Positions 7,003 to 17,524 of a DNA stretch of 64,000 nucleotides are shown one piece after another (within the stretch, counting starts at the first letter, position 1; every line of letters starts with the position of its first letter). Both the position numbers and the translations under genes were made by a program. The notes beneath the pieces are model-generated. The model made no database searches and was not told the DNA's origin. It saw only the letters and a program-made list of their open reading frames with translations. This stretch comes from Acetivibrio mesophilus (GTDB taxonomy: Bacteria; Bacillota; Clostridia; Acetivibrionales; Acetivibrionaceae): positions 372,001-436,000 of the forward strand of contig NZ_RLII01000001.1 in assembly GCF_004102745.1 (NCBI RefSeq), given 5' to 3'.

Positions 7003-9594
7003 GTGAATGACTACATTATTATAAAAGGAGCAAAAGAGAACAACTTGAAAAACATTTCGTTAAGTATACCAAAGAATAAGTTAGTTGTTCTTACAGGTCT
7101 TTCGGGTTCTGGAAAATCGACATTAGCTTTTGATACTCTGCAGAAGGAATGTCAAAGGCAATATATGGAATCTATGGGGATGGTAACAGATTTTATAAGC
7201 AAGCCAAACGTGGATGCTATTATAGGCTTATCTCCATCTATCAGTGTTGACCAATATGTCTCAAATCGTAATCCCCGGTCAACAGTAGGCACAGTAACTG
7301 AAGTGTTTACCTATCTTCGTATATTGTTTGCAAAACTGGGACAGAGACCGTGTCCGAAGTGTGGAGAGATTATATCCCCAAAATTTGAAGTAAGTGAAAA
7401 TGCGAACACAGATATGTGGGATGGAGAATTGAATGAGGGAATTGTAATAAATAGTGACGAAGCTGTCGGTGAAAACGAAGGTTCAACAGAGGAATTTGGG
7501 AATACAATTCAGTGTTCAAACTGTGGAGAGTTGTTACCTGAGCTTACCATGAGTCACTTCTCATTCAATCGTCCCGATGGAGCGTGTCCAGAGTGTACAG
7601 GCTTAGGTGTAACTAGTACTCCAAATATATCAATGATTATTAATGAGGATCTTAGTATAAAAGATGGAGCTGTAGAAGGGTGGTACGACTATCATAAAGC
7701 AAAGTATTTGGATGTATTAAAAAGTGCTGCAAAACACTATGGATTTTCTTTTGATGAGGATGCACCTATCAAGGAGTATACACAGGTGCAAAAGGATCTT
7801 TTGCTGTATGGTGTTTCTAGTTCCCAATTCCGTAGGCATTATCCTAAGGTAAAGCCACCAAACTCTATTGCTAACGGGCGTTTTGAGGGTGTAATTACTG
7901 CATTGATGAGGCGTTATGCTGAAAGCGCAAATGATACAAGCAGCCGTGAAAAAATTGAAAAAATGCTTATACAAAAAGTATGTCCCAGTTGTAATGGGAC
8001 TCGTCTGAAAGAGGAAAGCAGAAAGGTTACTGTAGCAGGAAAATCAATAATAGACATATCAAATCTTTCTCTATTTCAGCTGAGCGAATGGGTTGCAAGT
8101 TTGCCCAAGTTTATTTCGAGCGAGGGCATGAATATATGTCTACCGATTATATCGGATCTGAGCGAAAGGTTAAAAAGACTTATTAATGTCGGTGTGGGAT
8201 ACCTTAAAATGGAACGTTCAGCATCTACGCTCTCAGCAGGTGAGTCACAGAGGTTAAGATTGGCTTCTCTTTTAGGCTCCGGCCTTACTGGAGTTCTTTA
8301 CGTTCTTGACGAACCCACTGTAGGGTTGCATGCAATAGATACTAAAAGGCTAATAACAGTAATGAGACAATTGAGAGATTTAGGTAATACTGTGCTTGTT
8401 ATAGAACATGATGTAGAAATAATGAGGGCAGCGGACTATATAATAGATATAGGCCCAGGAGCAGGTAAGAATGGCGGAGAAGTAGTAGCAATCGGTGCAC
8501 CTGAAGAAGTTGGGAAAAACAAGAACTCAATTACTGGACGCCATCTATCTGGAGTTGATTTTATCCAGATACCTTCCTCCAGAAGAAAAGGTAATGGGAA
8601 GTATATCTCCATTACCAATGCCTATGAACACAATTTGAAAAATATAAGTGTAGATATACCTTTAGGAATGCTTGCAGTTTTATCGGGTGTATCAGGTTCG
8701 GGTAAATCTACATTAATGTTTGATATCATCGGTCGTGCAGCGGAAATTCATTTTAGTAATATGGATAAGGTGCTGTGCAAATGTGATAGTGTGAATGGTT
8801 TAGAATATATTAATAATGTCATTACAATAGACCAATCTCCTATAGGCCGGACTCCAAGATCAAATGCTGCAACATATACGGATGTTTTTAAGTCAATAAG
8901 AAATTTATATGCTGAGCTTTCTGAAACTAAAATAAAAGGTATACAGGCAAAACATTTTTCCTTCAATGTGCCCGGTGGCCGTTGTGAAAAGTGTAAGGGG
9001 GCAGGTGTACTAAGTATCAGTATGCATTTCCTGCCGAATGTTCAAGTAAGATGTCCTGCCTGCCATGGAAGACGCTTTAAAAGAGAAATATTAAATATAA
9101 AATATAATGGATACAGCATATCGGATGTGTTGGATATGTCTATACAAGAAGCTGTGTCTGTATTTAAGGACATTAAGCCTATCTATGAAAAAATGTCCCT
9201 GATGGAAGAAGTGGGTCTAGGGTATCTACAGCTTGGGCAAGCAGCGACCACATTGTCAGGCGGTGAGGCACAGAGGGTCAAGCTTGCAAAGGAACTGAGT
9301 AAGAACAAAAAAGGACATACGCTATATCTTTTGGATGAGCCTACAACCGGGTTACACCCTCATGATGTACATAAGCTTATACCCCTGTTGCAGCGCCTGG
9401 TTGAAGCAGGGAATACTGTTGTTGTAATTGAACACAATTTGGACGTTATCAGTGTGGCTGATTGGATTATAGATTTTGGACCTGAAGGAGGAGACGCAGG
9501 TGGTGAAATTGTAGCTCAGGGAACTCCTGAACAAGTTGCTAAGGTAACAGAGTCAAAAACTGGATTTTGCCTCAAAGAGATATTTAGCTATTGA
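7003..9594 (+). CDS. UvrA paralogue, probable self-resistance ABC protein
   Basis: An 863-residue UvrA-type protein with two ABC units: Walker [10 protein letters not shown] and GVSGSGKST, signatures LSAGESQR and LSGGEAQR, Walker [14 protein letters not shown] and [12 protein letters not shown], and zinc-binding cysteine sets ([39 protein letters not shown]). Between CPKCG (about 116) and CSNCG (about 170) only some 50 residues occur where housekeeping UvrA carries the roughly 130-residue UvrB-binding region, so it probably cannot recruit UvrB. Such UvrA-like proteins (DrrC type) protect producers of DNA-binding antibiotics. The GTG at 7003 has AGGAGA upstream; a TTG at 6964 is possible but lacks a site. 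Confidence 0.88.
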   Translation: MNDYIIIKGAKENNLKNISLSIPKNKLVVLTGLSGSGKSTLAFDTLQKECQRQYMESMGMVTDFISKPNVDAIIGLSPSISVDQYVSNRNPRSTVGTVTEVFTYLRILFAKLGQRPCPKCGEIISPKFEVSENANTDMWDGELNEGIVINSDEAVGENEGSTEEFGNTIQCSNCGELLPELTMSHFSFNRPDGACPECTGLGVTSTPNISMIINEDLSIKDGAVEGWYDYHKAKYLDVLKSAAKHYGFSFDEDAPIKEYTQVQKDLLLYGVSSSQFRRHYPKVKPPNSIANGRFEGVITALMRRYAESANDTSSREKIEKMLIQKVCPSCNGTRLKEESRKVTVAGKSIIDISNLSLFQLSEWVASLPKFISSEGMNICLPIISDLSERLKRLINVGVGYLKMERSASTLSAGESQRLRLASLLGSGLTGVLYVLDEPTVGLHAIDTKRLITVMRQLRDLGNTVLVIEHDVEIMRAADYIIDIGPGAGKNGGEVVAIGAPEEVGKNKNSITGRHLSGVDFIQIPSSRRKGNGKYISITNAYEHNLKNISVDIPLGMLAVLSGVSGSGKSTLMFDIIGRAAEIHFSNMDKVLCKCDSVNGLEYINNVITIDQSPIGRTPRSNAATYTDVFKSIRNLYAELSETKIKGIQAKHFSFNVPGGRCEKCKGAGVLSISMHFLPNVQVRCPACHGRRFKREILNIKYNGYSISDVLDMSIQEAVSVFKDIKPIYEKMSLMEEVGLGYLQLGQAATTLSGGEAQRVKLAKELSKNKKGHTLYLLDEPTTGLHPHDVHKLIPLLQRLVEAGNTVVVIEHNLDVISVADWIIDFGPEGGDAGGEIVAQGTPEQVAKVTESKTGFCLKEIFSY

Positions 9595-9649
9595 AGTCTA
9601 TGGTGAAAATCTTATAGATTCAAAATGTTTTGCAGAATGGAGGGATAAA

Positions 9650-12600
9650 ATGTCCGAGACAACGAATTACTGGGATTTCGTTAAGAATATGCTCAAGCAA
9701 CATAAGCAAATGCCGAAAATACAGCCGACACCTCGGTATATAGATATACCATTAACGGTTGCCCAGCAGAGATTGTGGATTTTACAGCAAATGGATCCGA
9801 ATAATACTGCCTATAATATGTTTATGCCGTTGAAGGTTAAAGGTGATATAGATGTTAATGCATTTGACAGAGCCGTAAATGAAGTTATCAAACGCCATGA
9901 GAGCCTGAGAACAGTATTTGCTGAAGAGGAAGGAAGTTCATACCAAAAAATTCTGCCGGAACTTAAAATCAAAACCGAAATAAAAGATTTCAGAAGTTCT
10001 CAAGATGAACGGTACAAACTTGCCTTTGAGTGGATAATGAATGAGACTGAAAGACCTTTTGATCTTGCCAAGGGCCCGTTGATTCGATGGGTTTTGGCGA
10101 GAGTCGATGACCAAGAGTCATATTTGTCTGTTATTATGCACCATATTATATCGGATGGTTTTTCTGTTAGCATCATGTACAATGAGATATCCAGCTTCTA
10201 TGATGCTTTTACTAGAGGTAGAAATATAAATTTGCCAGAGCTGCCTGTTCAATATGCCGATTTTACAATTTGGCAGCGTTCGATTCAGAAGAAAAAGTTC
10301 CTTAAGACCCAGTTGGAATACTGGCAAAAAAAGCTTCCTAAGGATATCAGACCATTAGAACTTCCTACGGATAGGAAAAGACAGGCATCAATATCTTCTG
10401 ACGGTAAAATGCATAGAATAATTATTCCGCAGGAAATTGTAAATGCTTTAAAAGAACTGAGAGCAAAAGAAGAAGGTGTGACACTTTTTATGATTCTGGT
10501 TGCAGCTTTCAGAGTGCTGCTATATCTGTATTCCGGGCAGGAAGATATCATAATAGGATCACCTCTGGCAAATAGGAATAGAAGAGAAATAAAAGACCTA
10601 ATTGGATTTTTTGTAAACATGGTTGCCCTTTACACTGATATATCCGATAATCCGACATTTATGGAGGTCTTAAAAAGAGAAAAAAAGACATGTCTTGAAG
10701 CATATGAAAATCAGGATATTCCTTTTGAATATCTGATGGATGAGCTGAATATAAAGAGAGAATTGGGTAGAAATCCTTTGTTTCAAGTTGCCCTCTCATT
10801 CCAGAGCATTACTGATGACACCATTAAAATTGGTGATGCTATTGTTGAAAAAATGAATTTTGAAAAAAAAGGAGCCATGTTTGACATCACTCTGCTGCTT
10901 TATGACAGAGGGCATTCGGTGGATGGATGGATAGAGTACAGTACGGCTCTTTTTAATGCAGATACCATTGAGAGATTTTCAGAGCATTTCATAAATCTTT
11001 TAAGCGAAGTGGCAGAAAATCCTAACAAGAGACTATTCGATATACAATTACTGTCAAAGGACGAATTCAAAAGAATTGTAAAGGAGTGGAACAACACTCA
11101 GGCGGAATATTCGGAAGACCTTTGTATCCACCAGATGTTCGAGGCGCAAGTTGAAAAAACTCCTGATGCTGTCGCACTGTTTTTTGAAGGTAAAGAATTA
11201 ACCTATAAGGAGCTAAACCGTAGAGCAAACAGACTGGCAAACTATCTTATAGAATTGGGTGTCAAAAACAACACTTTTGTCGGAATATGTATGGAACGTT
11301 CTTTTGAAATGATTGTTGGGCTACTTGCTATTTTGAAAGCTGGTGGGGCATATTTGCCGTTAGATCCCTCCTATCCTTGTGAGAGAATCGATTTCATGCT
11401 AAAGGACTTAAAGGTGGATATTGTCCTGACTCAGGAACGTCTTTTGGAAAAGCTGTCAGATGATATACCCCAAAGGATTTGCTTGGATATTCATGAATAT
11501 TTATACGAGAAGCAGACTGAGGAAAATCCAAATGTCAAAGTAGATTCCGACAATCTCGCTTATGTAATCTATACATCGGGAACTACAGGGAAACCGAAAG
11601 GAGTAATGGTATGCCATAAACCTGTAATAAATCTTATCGAGTGGGTTAATAAAACATTTAATATAAATACCGAGGATAGGCTTTTGTTTGTGACATCTAT
11701 CTGTTTTGACCTTTCTGTATACGATATATTCGGTATTCTTGGTGCAGGAGGGACGGTTCATATACCGCCAGAGGCCTCACTCAAGGATCCGGAGCAGATT
11801 TTATCAATCTTGTGCGAAAATCGTATAACCTTCTGGGATTCAGCTCCTGCAGCATTATCGCAGCTTGTGCCGTTTTTGTCAAGAATTAAAGAAGGAAGTA
11901 ACACGACCAATCTCAGACTGGCATTTTTAAGCGGAGATTGGATACCTGTGAGTTTGCCGGATTCTATTAGGAATGTCTTCAAGAATGCACAAGTAATAAG
12001 TCTTGGTGGGGCTACAGAAGCTACAATATGGTCGAACTATTATGTGATAGGCGAGGTCAATCCGGAATGGAGCAGCATACCTTACGGAAAACCTATACAG
12101 AATGCCAAGTACTATATACTTGATAAAAATATGAAACCGTGTCCCATAGGTGTTCCGGGGGACTTATACATCGGAGGCGATTGTCTGGCTTTAGGCTATG
12201 CCAATCAACTGGAATTAACCAAAAAGAAGTTTATACCGAATATATTTTCCGATAAGCCAGGTGCCAAAATGTATCATACAGGAGACAAGGCTCGTTTCTG
12301 GAGTGATGGCACAATGGAATTTATTGGGAGGGTGGATAATCAGGTAAAAATTAGAGGTTTTAGAATTGAGATGGATGAAGTACAGACAGTTTTAGGCCAG
12401 TATCCGAAGCTTGCAAACGTTGCTGTCATAGCAAAAGAAATGAGTGCTGGAGACAAACGTTTAGTAGCTTTTGTGGTTCCGAAGGACGGTAATTCAATTA
12501 CATCAGCAGAACTGAGAGAATTTTTGCGTACGAAATTACCGGAGTATATGATTCCATCCTCTTTTATTATGATTGACAGAATTCCAATTACCACAAACGG

Positions 12601-14125
12601 TAAGTTGGACAGGAATGCTCTTTTGGAATACTCTCCAAGCAAAGAGAGCACTGAGGAACATGTTGCACCGGTGAATAAGGCTGAGGAAACTTTAACTAAG
12701 ATATGGTCCGAACTTCTCGGTATAGATGTCATCAGTACCACTGATAATTTATTCGATTTGGGCGGACACTCACTGCTTGTTGCTCAGATGGTTTTGCAGG
12801 TGAAACAGCAAATGGACATTGAAATTAGTGTAAAAGATATATTCACATATCCTACAATAAAAGAACTGGCAAACCAGATTGTGAATGGAGCTGTAGAAGA
12901 AAGGTTTGTAGATCTTGAAACGGAATCGTCCTTTGATTTCAGTCTTGAAATAGCCCAGCCGGGCGAAAGAAACGAATATGAAATGGAAAATATACTTCTT
13001 ACCGGAAGTACCGGCTTTATCGGAAGATTTTTGCTCCATGAGCTTCTTTGCAGTACAGATGCCAAAATCTACTGCTTGTTAAAGGGAAATTCTGAAGAGG
13101 AAGCATTCGATAGACAAAAACAGATATTGGTATCAAATGGACTCTGGAAAGAGGAGTACGCAAACAGGATTATTGCATTGCCCGGAGATTTATCAAGACC
13201 GAGATTTGGTTTGAATGAAGAAAAATATATGGAGCTTGCGCGGACGATTGATGTTATTTACCACAATGGAGCCAATGCAAATTATCTTGGGCACTACAGC
13301 AGATTGAAGGATACAAATGTCAATGGTACTAAAGAAGTTGTAAGGCTTGCCGGATTGTATAAAGTTAAACCCATTCATTTTTCATCGACATTAACCGTAT
13401 TCAGATCGGCCCAAAACAGGGTTGTCAACGAAGATACACCTATTGAAGATGAAAAGCACAATTATTTCCCGGGATATTTTGCTTCAAAATGGGTTGCTGA
13501 AAAAGTTGTACATATCGCAAGGGAACATGGTATTCCATGCAATATCTACAGGTTTGGTCTAATGCTTGGAGATACTGAACTTGGGAGATATGATAAGAAT
13601 CAATGGTGTTATCAGTTAATCAAAAGCTTTATTCTCTTAGGATATTCATTTGATAAAATGCCGGATCTTAATCATGCTGTGTTGCCTGTAGATGTTGCTG
13701 TAAGGGGGCTTGTTAGCTTGTCTCTCAAAAAAGAGCTTTACAATAGAAATTTCTATTTATGCAAACCGAACAGAATACCGGTTCAAAGCTTTGTACATGT
13801 ATACAACAAGATTACATCGAAGCCTATTAAAATCGTTAGTTTTTACGAATGGCTGAAAATAGCATCGGCACATGTCGATAAGGGAAATGCAGTACCATTC
13901 CTTCCATTTGTTCAAAATTTTGTAGGGACAAAAAGGGAGGAAGTGGAAAACTATATTAATGATGAAAGCAGAAAGCTGGACATAGACAATGCTAAGACAT
14001 TTCAAGAGTTTGAAAACGCAGGGATTAGGATACCTGAGCTGGATGAGCAGCTTGTTGCAAAGTATTTCCGGTATATAGTCCAAAATGATGAGGAGCTTAA
14101 GATCTACAGTGAATATATGGAATAA
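9650..14125 (+). CDS. Nonribosomal peptide synthetase, C-A-PCP-reductase
   Basis: A 1491-residue, one-module NRPS. The condensation domain (about 25-450) has HHIISDG near 162, so it is an ordinary C and not a cyclising Cy domain. The adenylation domain (about 480-975) has YTSGTTGKPKGV near 640 and TNGKLDR. The PCP has DNLFDLGGHSLL near 1037. The C-terminal thioester reductase (about 1115-1400) has LTGSTGFIG and Y-x3-K (YFASK). Aligning by eye to GrsA positions gives the specificity code D-L-Y-D-F-S-L-I-W-K, close to the cysteine code DLYNLSLIWK but with Asp at position 278; the flanking LSGDWIP and LGGATEATIWS are typical of cysteine-activating domains. Predicted action: condense a carrier-bound acyl group with Cys and release it as an aldehyde or alcohol. 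AGGGAT lies upstream of the ATG. Confidence 0.93.
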   Translation: MSETTNYWDFVKNMLKQHKQMPKIQPTPRYIDIPLTVAQQRLWILQQMDPNNTAYNMFMPLKVKGDIDVNAFDRAVNEVIKRHESLRTVFAEEEGSSYQKILPELKIKTEIKDFRSSQDERYKLAFEWIMNETERPFDLAKGPLIRWVLARVDDQESYLSVIMHHIISDGFSVSIMYNEISSFYDAFTRGRNINLPELPVQYADFTIWQRSIQKKKFLKTQLEYWQKKLPKDIRPLELPTDRKRQASISSDGKMHRIIIPQEIVNALKELRAKEEGVTLFMILVAAFRVLLYLYSGQEDIIIGSPLANRNRREIKDLIGFFVNMVALYTDISDNPTFMEVLKREKKTCLEAYENQDIPFEYLMDELNIKRELGRNPLFQVALSFQSITDDTIKIGDAIVEKMNFEKKGAMFDITLLLYDRGHSVDGWIEYSTALFNADTIERFSEHFINLLSEVAENPNKRLFDIQLLSKDEFKRIVKEWNNTQAEYSEDLCIHQMFEAQVEKTPDAVALFFEGKELTYKELNRRANRLANYLIELGVKNNTFVGICMERSFEMIVGLLAILKAGGAYLPLDPSYPCERIDFMLKDLKVDIVLTQERLLEKLSDDIPQRICLDIHEYLYEKQTEENPNVKVDSDNLAYVIYTSGTTGKPKGVMVCHKPVINLIEWVNKTFNINTEDRLLFVTSICFDLSVYDIFGILGAGGTVHIPPEASLKDPEQILSILCENRITFWDSAPAALSQLVPFLSRIKEGSNTTNLRLAFLSGDWIPVSLPDSIRNVFKNAQVISLGGATEATIWSNYYVIGEVNPEWSSIPYGKPIQNAKYYILDKNMKPCPIGVPGDLYIGGDCLALGYANQLELTKKKFIPNIFSDKPGAKMYHTGDKARFWSDGTMEFIGRVDNQVKIRGFRIEMDEVQTVLGQYPKLANVAVIAKEMSAGDKRLVAFVVPKDGNSITSAELREFLRTKLPEYMIPSSFIMIDRIPITTNGKLDRNALLEYSPSKESTEEHVAPVNKAEETLTKIWSELLGIDVISTTDNLFDLGGHSLLVAQMVLQVKQQMDIEISVKDIFTYPTIKELANQIVNGAVEERFVDLETESSFDFSLEIAQPGERNEYEMENILLTGSTGFIGRFLLHELLCSTDAKIYCLLKGNSEEEAFDRQKQILVSNGLWKEEYANRIIALPGDLSRPRFGLNEEKYMELARTIDVIYHNGANANYLGHYSRLKDTNVNGTKEVVRLAGLYKVKPIHFSSTLTVFRSAQNRVVNEDTPIEDEKHNYFPGYFASKWVAEKVVHIAREHGIPCNIYRFGLMLGDTELGRYDKNQWCYQLIKSFILLGYSFDKMPDLNHAVLPVDVAVRGLVSLSLKKELYNRNFYLCKPNRIPVQSFVHVYNKITSKPIKIVSFYEWLKIASAHVDKGNAVPFLPFVQNFVGTKREEVENYINDESRKLDIDNAKTFQEFENAGIRIPELDEQLVAKYFRYIVQNDEELKIYSEYME

Positions 14126-14184
14126 CATTTGTCAATCATATGTAAATATATCATTGAATAAAAATGAAAGGAAGGACAGGAGAT

Positions 14185-14913
14185 ATGGAAAATGCCTTTG
14201 TAGTAAAAGGTCTAAGGAAAACTTATGGTGATTTGGTAGCTTTGGATAATCTCAATCTAGAGGTTCGTAAAGGCGAAGTATTTGGTTTGCTTGGGCATAA
14301 TGGTGCAGGAAAATCTACTGCAATCGAGTGTATTTTAGGAACAAAAATACCTGATTCGGGTACAGTAGAAGTGCTGAAAATGGATCCTATAAAGGACCGC
14401 AAAGAGTTGTTCCAGAAGGTGGGAGTTCAGTTTCAGCAAACCCACTATCAAGATAAGATTAGAGTTCACGAAATTTGTGAGATGACTCATTCTTTGTACA
14501 AAAACCCAGCAGACTGGAAAGAGCTTTTAGAAATTTTCAACTTGGATAAAGAGAATATGAAGAAGCAGGTATCAGATTTGTCTGGTGGTGAAAGACAAAA
14601 GCTTTCAGTAGTTTTGGCACTTATACCAAACCCTGAGCTAGTATTTCTGGACGAGCTGACTACCGGGCTTGATCCCAAGGCACGAAGAGAAGTATGGAAT
14701 TATCTGAAAAATCTAAAATCGCAAGGACTTACGATTTTCCTTACATCACATTACATGGATGAGGTCCAAACATTATGCGACAGAATATGTATTCTCAGAA
14801 AGGGGAAGGTTGTGGCTATGGATACAGTGTCATCTGTTATTGAGACTAGCAATCACTCTAATCTTGAAGATGCATACTTATGGTATACTGGAGAGGAGGA
14901 TTTGGGAGCATGA
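14185..14913 (+). CDS. ABC-2 exporter ATP-binding protein (exporter 1)
   Basis: A 242-residue ABC ATPase of the drug/CcmA type: Walker A GHNGAGKST near residue 39, Q-loop GVQFQQ, signature LSGGERQK, Walker B LVFLDELTTGLDP, and H-loop LTSHYMDE. The second Walker B proline is replaced (DELT instead of DEPT). The ATG at 14185 is preferred, with GGAAGG about 10 bases upstream; ATG 14164 has no ribosome site. The stop overlaps the permease ATG. With the next gene it forms a one-ATPase, one-permease exporter, likely for product export. Confidence 0.88.
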   Translation: MENAFVVKGLRKTYGDLVALDNLNLEVRKGEVFGLLGHNGAGKSTAIECILGTKIPDSGTVEVLKMDPIKDRKELFQKVGVQFQQTHYQDKIRVHEICEMTHSLYKNPADWKELLEIFNLDKENMKKQVSDLSGGERQKLSVVLALIPNPELVFLDELTTGLDPKARREVWNYLKNLKSQGLTIFLTSHYMDEVQTLCDRICILRKGKVVAMDTVSSVIETSNHSNLEDAYLWYTGEEDLGA

Positions 14914-15653
14914 AAACGTTCAAAACTCTATTCATAGTTGAAAGCAAACTTGAAATAAGACGTGTAAATAGCATATTTTTTGGAGTGTTTTTCCCGCTGG
15001 GAATGATACTTCTTATGGGAGTTATTTTTGGGAAGAAACCTGCTTTTGAAGGGGCATCTTATACTGCCCTGCAGCAGACATTCGGAGCTCTGTCTACAAT
15101 CGGAATATGTGCTACAGGCTTGATGGGACTTCCACTGGCTGTTGCGGATTACAGAGACAAAAAAGTATTGAAACGATTCAAGGTTACACCGGTAAGCCCG
15201 AGTATGCTTCTTTTTACACAAGTTCTTATCTCGTTTATAATCGCGGTGATATCTACTATTTCAGTTTTTATTGTTGCATCAGTGTTATTTGGATATCGCT
15301 TTACCGGTTCGGTCGCAGGTTTTCTGATTTCTTATCTGTTGATTACGTTGGTTATATATGGAATGGGAATGTTTCTGGCAAGTATATCGCCAAATCTAAA
15401 AACAGCAAGTCTGCTTTGTTCGATTGCTTACTTTCCGATGCTGTTTTTATCTGGAGCCACTGTACCTTATGAAATTATGCCTCGCACAATGCAGCAGGTA
15501 GTCAACATACTTCCTTTGACCCAGGGAATCAAGATGCTTAAAAATTATTCATTGGGCTTACCTGTTACTGGGTTATGGTTTCAGGTTGCTTATTTGGGGA
15601 TACTAGCACTCATATGTATTGTCGTCTCAGTGAAGGTCTTTAAATGGGAATAG
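14910..15653 (+). CDS. ABC-2 type exporter permease (exporter 1)
   Basis: A 247-residue membrane protein with about six hydrophobic segments (IFFGVFFPLGMILLMGVIFG, ALSTIGICATGLMGLPLAV, VLISFIIAVISTISVFIVA, FLISYLLITLVIYGMGMFL, LLCSIAYFPMLFLSGA, VAYLGILALICIVVSV) and the ABC-2 signature region FLSGATVPYEIMPRTMQ. The ATG at 14910 overlaps the ATPase stop (ATGA), so the two are coupled. A probable self-protection exporter. About 200 bases without a gene follow. Confidence 0.85.
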   Translation: MKTFKTLFIVESKLEIRRVNSIFFGVFFPLGMILLMGVIFGKKPAFEGASYTALQQTFGALSTIGICATGLMGLPLAVADYRDKKVLKRFKVTPVSPSMLLFTQVLISFIIAVISTISVFIVASVLFGYRFTGSVAGFLISYLLITLVIYGMGMFLASISPNLKTASLLCSIAYFPMLFLSGATVPYEIMPRTMQQVVNILPLTQGIKMLKNYSLGLPVTGLWFQVAYLGILALICIVVSVKVFKWE

Positions 15654-15693
15654 TCTCATTAAGTTTGAAGAGTAATTTGTGTATTCTTCAATG

Positions 15694-15732
15694 CCATGCT
15701 CTCCGTCCCCTTATCGGGGCGGGAAAGTATGG
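15694..15732 (+). promoter_or_regulatory. GC-rich hairpin in the gap after exporter 1
   Basis: CCAT...CTCC..TCCCC (15694-15710) folds against GGGG.GGGA...ATGG (15716-15732) around TTATC, the most GC-rich stretch in the cluster. No T-run follows, so it is unlikely to terminate by itself; it could stabilise a processed mRNA end or pause polymerase. The rest of 15654-15857 shows nothing recognisable. Confidence 0.4.
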
Positions 15733-15857
15733 ATATTAAGCGAGTTTGGAATACGTGAGATGAAGTTAATTGAATTTAGTTGCAATAAACTAAGTAATAT
15801 CATAGGGGTCAGATTTTTTGAAGACTGATTATATTAAGGTGAAGAGGTGTGATTATA

Positions 15858-16553
15858 ATGAGCAACGTGAAAGGTATAAGAAATACTACGCTAGAAACAT
15901 TGCAGGCAATGTTGGACGATGGTCTTATCAGTAGTCAAGACTTAATGAGATTTAGGGTCAACGAAATAGATAAAACTGACCCCGAGTTTGTTAGGTATGA
16001 AATGGAAGCATGGTATAAAACTTTGGGCATCGAAAACCTTATAGGAAGGAATTTCAGTTTGAAACTGCCCTATTTTACACAGGAAGAGATTAAAGAATTA
16101 TATGAAAATGATGAAATATTGTTATGTGTTCCACGGGGAATTACAAGAAAAGAATTAGGAAAGTTGTTTAATTTAGAAAGTTGGGCATTAGAAGATGAAT
16201 TAATAAGTCCTACTACTGAAATAGAGGATTTTTGGTTTAAAATGAAAAAATCTTTTGCTCCTGATTTTTTGGATAAAACCGGGACAGAAGTGAAAAGGGT
16301 TATGCAAAATGAGGGAAAGCTCGGATTGAGCCTTGAAAGATATATGGTATTTATCGCACGTATGAGGTATTTAACCGGAACGACTCCCGATTCAAAATAT
16401 AAGGTATGGATTACTCATGGCAGATACGAATCTAAAGCAATGTTAATTGCAGGATTTGATTGTAACAATAAATTTTCTGTGCATGGATGGATGCCGCATT
16501 TTCATTCTCCGTTGGTTGGAGGCAGATACGTATTTATACCAGACCATATATAA
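15858..16553 (+). CDS. Hypothetical protein, copy 1 of an in-cluster paralogue pair
   Basis: A 231-residue soluble protein of unrecognised family. AAGAGG lies 10 bases upstream of the ATG at 15858. It shares its whole length with the protein at 36495: an N-terminal helical part (LETLQAMLDDGLISSQDLMRF; EMEAWYKTLGIENLIGR), a middle with CVPRGITRKELGKLF, and a conserved end (YMVFIARMRYLTG, HGRYESKAMLIAGFD, VHGWMP). The conserved Trp, His, Arg and Asp residues suggest an enzyme or binding protein. It is followed 15 bases later by the dehydrogenase-like gene. Function unknown. Confidence 0.75.
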   Translation: MSNVKGIRNTTLETLQAMLDDGLISSQDLMRFRVNEIDKTDPEFVRYEMEAWYKTLGIENLIGRNFSLKLPYFTQEEIKELYENDEILLCVPRGITRKELGKLFNLESWALEDELISPTTEIEDFWFKMKKSFAPDFLDKTGTEVKRVMQNEGKLGLSLERYMVFIARMRYLTGTTPDSKYKVWITHGRYESKAMLIAGFDCNNKFSVHGWMPHFHSPLVGGRYVFIPDHI

Positions 16554-16567
16554 GGAGTATCAGTACG

Positions 16568-17464
16568 ATGACAATGATTATAAATAATAGGGAAAATATT
16601 GAGGTTATCCTAAGAGGTGGTTTTCCGGAATATAGGCTGCATAATCGAAATGAAATTCCTCAAAACAGTATACTTTTTAGAAATTTATTTACACTGGCAG
16701 GCACATCAAGTACTATACAAGCTCACTCAAACTTAGAAACCTTTACAATTCCAGGACACATCAACTATTCTTCGGTGGCAATTGTGGAAGAGAATGGAAT
16801 GAATTGCAATCAGTTAAAAGAAGGCAACCGGGTTTTATTAACGGCCCAATATAGTAAATTCTTTAGCTTTAACACGATGGAGAATTTGAGAAATAATATG
16901 CTATGTTTGCTTCCCGAAGATATGGATATGGTTAATGCATTATTTATACCACTGTTATGTAAAGCGATTTCATTATGTAATTTAAGAAATTCTATTTCGG
17001 ATAGGGTATTAATGTTGGGATGCGATATAATCGGTTTAATGATGATTATGCTAATGAATTTAGAAGGCATTAGACCTGTAGTTGTGCTTGATAAGTGTGA
17101 ATATAAACATGATTTGCTTAGAAAAAAAGGTGTTTCAGATATTTTAGATATACATTCCATTCACTTAAATCAAGAATTAAAGAAATTCGAAACTGTTTTT
17201 GTAATTTCACAACCGAATGAAGAAATAGATGAGCTAGCTGAATATGAGTCTTATGATAAAGAAATTATTTATTGCAGTAATATGAATACAAAGAACTGTA
17301 TGGCTCATGACACCAGAATGAATGCCATTGAATTGTTAGAAAATAGCGATATTTATGTAAAAGACTTGATTGCTTGTCATGTTCATGCTGAACATGTTAA
17401 TCAGGTGTTTAATGATATTTGTGAAAATAAATATTCTGGAAAAGCGTTGGTTTATGATTGGTAA
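16568..17464 (+). CDS. Zinc-free medium-chain dehydrogenase/reductase-like protein
   Basis: A 298-residue protein with the layout of the MDR superfamily: an N-terminal GroES-like half (about 1-120, including GNRVLLTAQYSKFFSF) and a Rossmann half with LMLGCDIIGLMMIMLMNLEGIRPVVVLD (about 150-180), whose glycines sit as in MDR nucleotide-binding loops. None of the usual catalytic zinc ligands (Cys, His-Glu) or the four-cysteine structural site is apparent, and it is shorter than the typical 340 residues. It probably reduces or oxidises a cluster intermediate. AAGGAG precedes the ATG at 16568. The assignment rests mainly on the C-terminal half. Confidence 0.6.
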   Translation: MTMIINNRENIEVILRGGFPEYRLHNRNEIPQNSILFRNLFTLAGTSSTIQAHSNLETFTIPGHINYSSVAIVEENGMNCNQLKEGNRVLLTAQYSKFFSFNTMENLRNNMLCLLPEDMDMVNALFIPLLCKAISLCNLRNSISDRVLMLGCDIIGLMMIMLMNLEGIRPVVVLDKCEYKHDLLRKKGVSDILDIHSIHLNQELKKFETVFVISQPNEEIDELAEYESYDKEIIYCSNMNTKNCMAHDTRMNAIELLENSDIYVKDLIACHVHAEHVNQVFNDICENKYSGKALVYDW

Positions 17465-17524
17465 AATGTTTATATCCACATTGATATGAAAATATAATTT
17501 TATTATATTGGGGGAAAAAGTTTT

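Noticed and set aside
9650-11000. Reading the first NRPS domain as a cyclisation (Cy) domain because the A domain looks cysteine-specific
   Set aside because: The active-site motif is HHIISDG, the normal condensation motif, not the DxxxxD of Cy domains.
15694-15732. GC-rich hairpin as an intrinsic terminator inside the cluster
   Set aside because: No T-run follows on either strand, so it is listed only as a hairpin.
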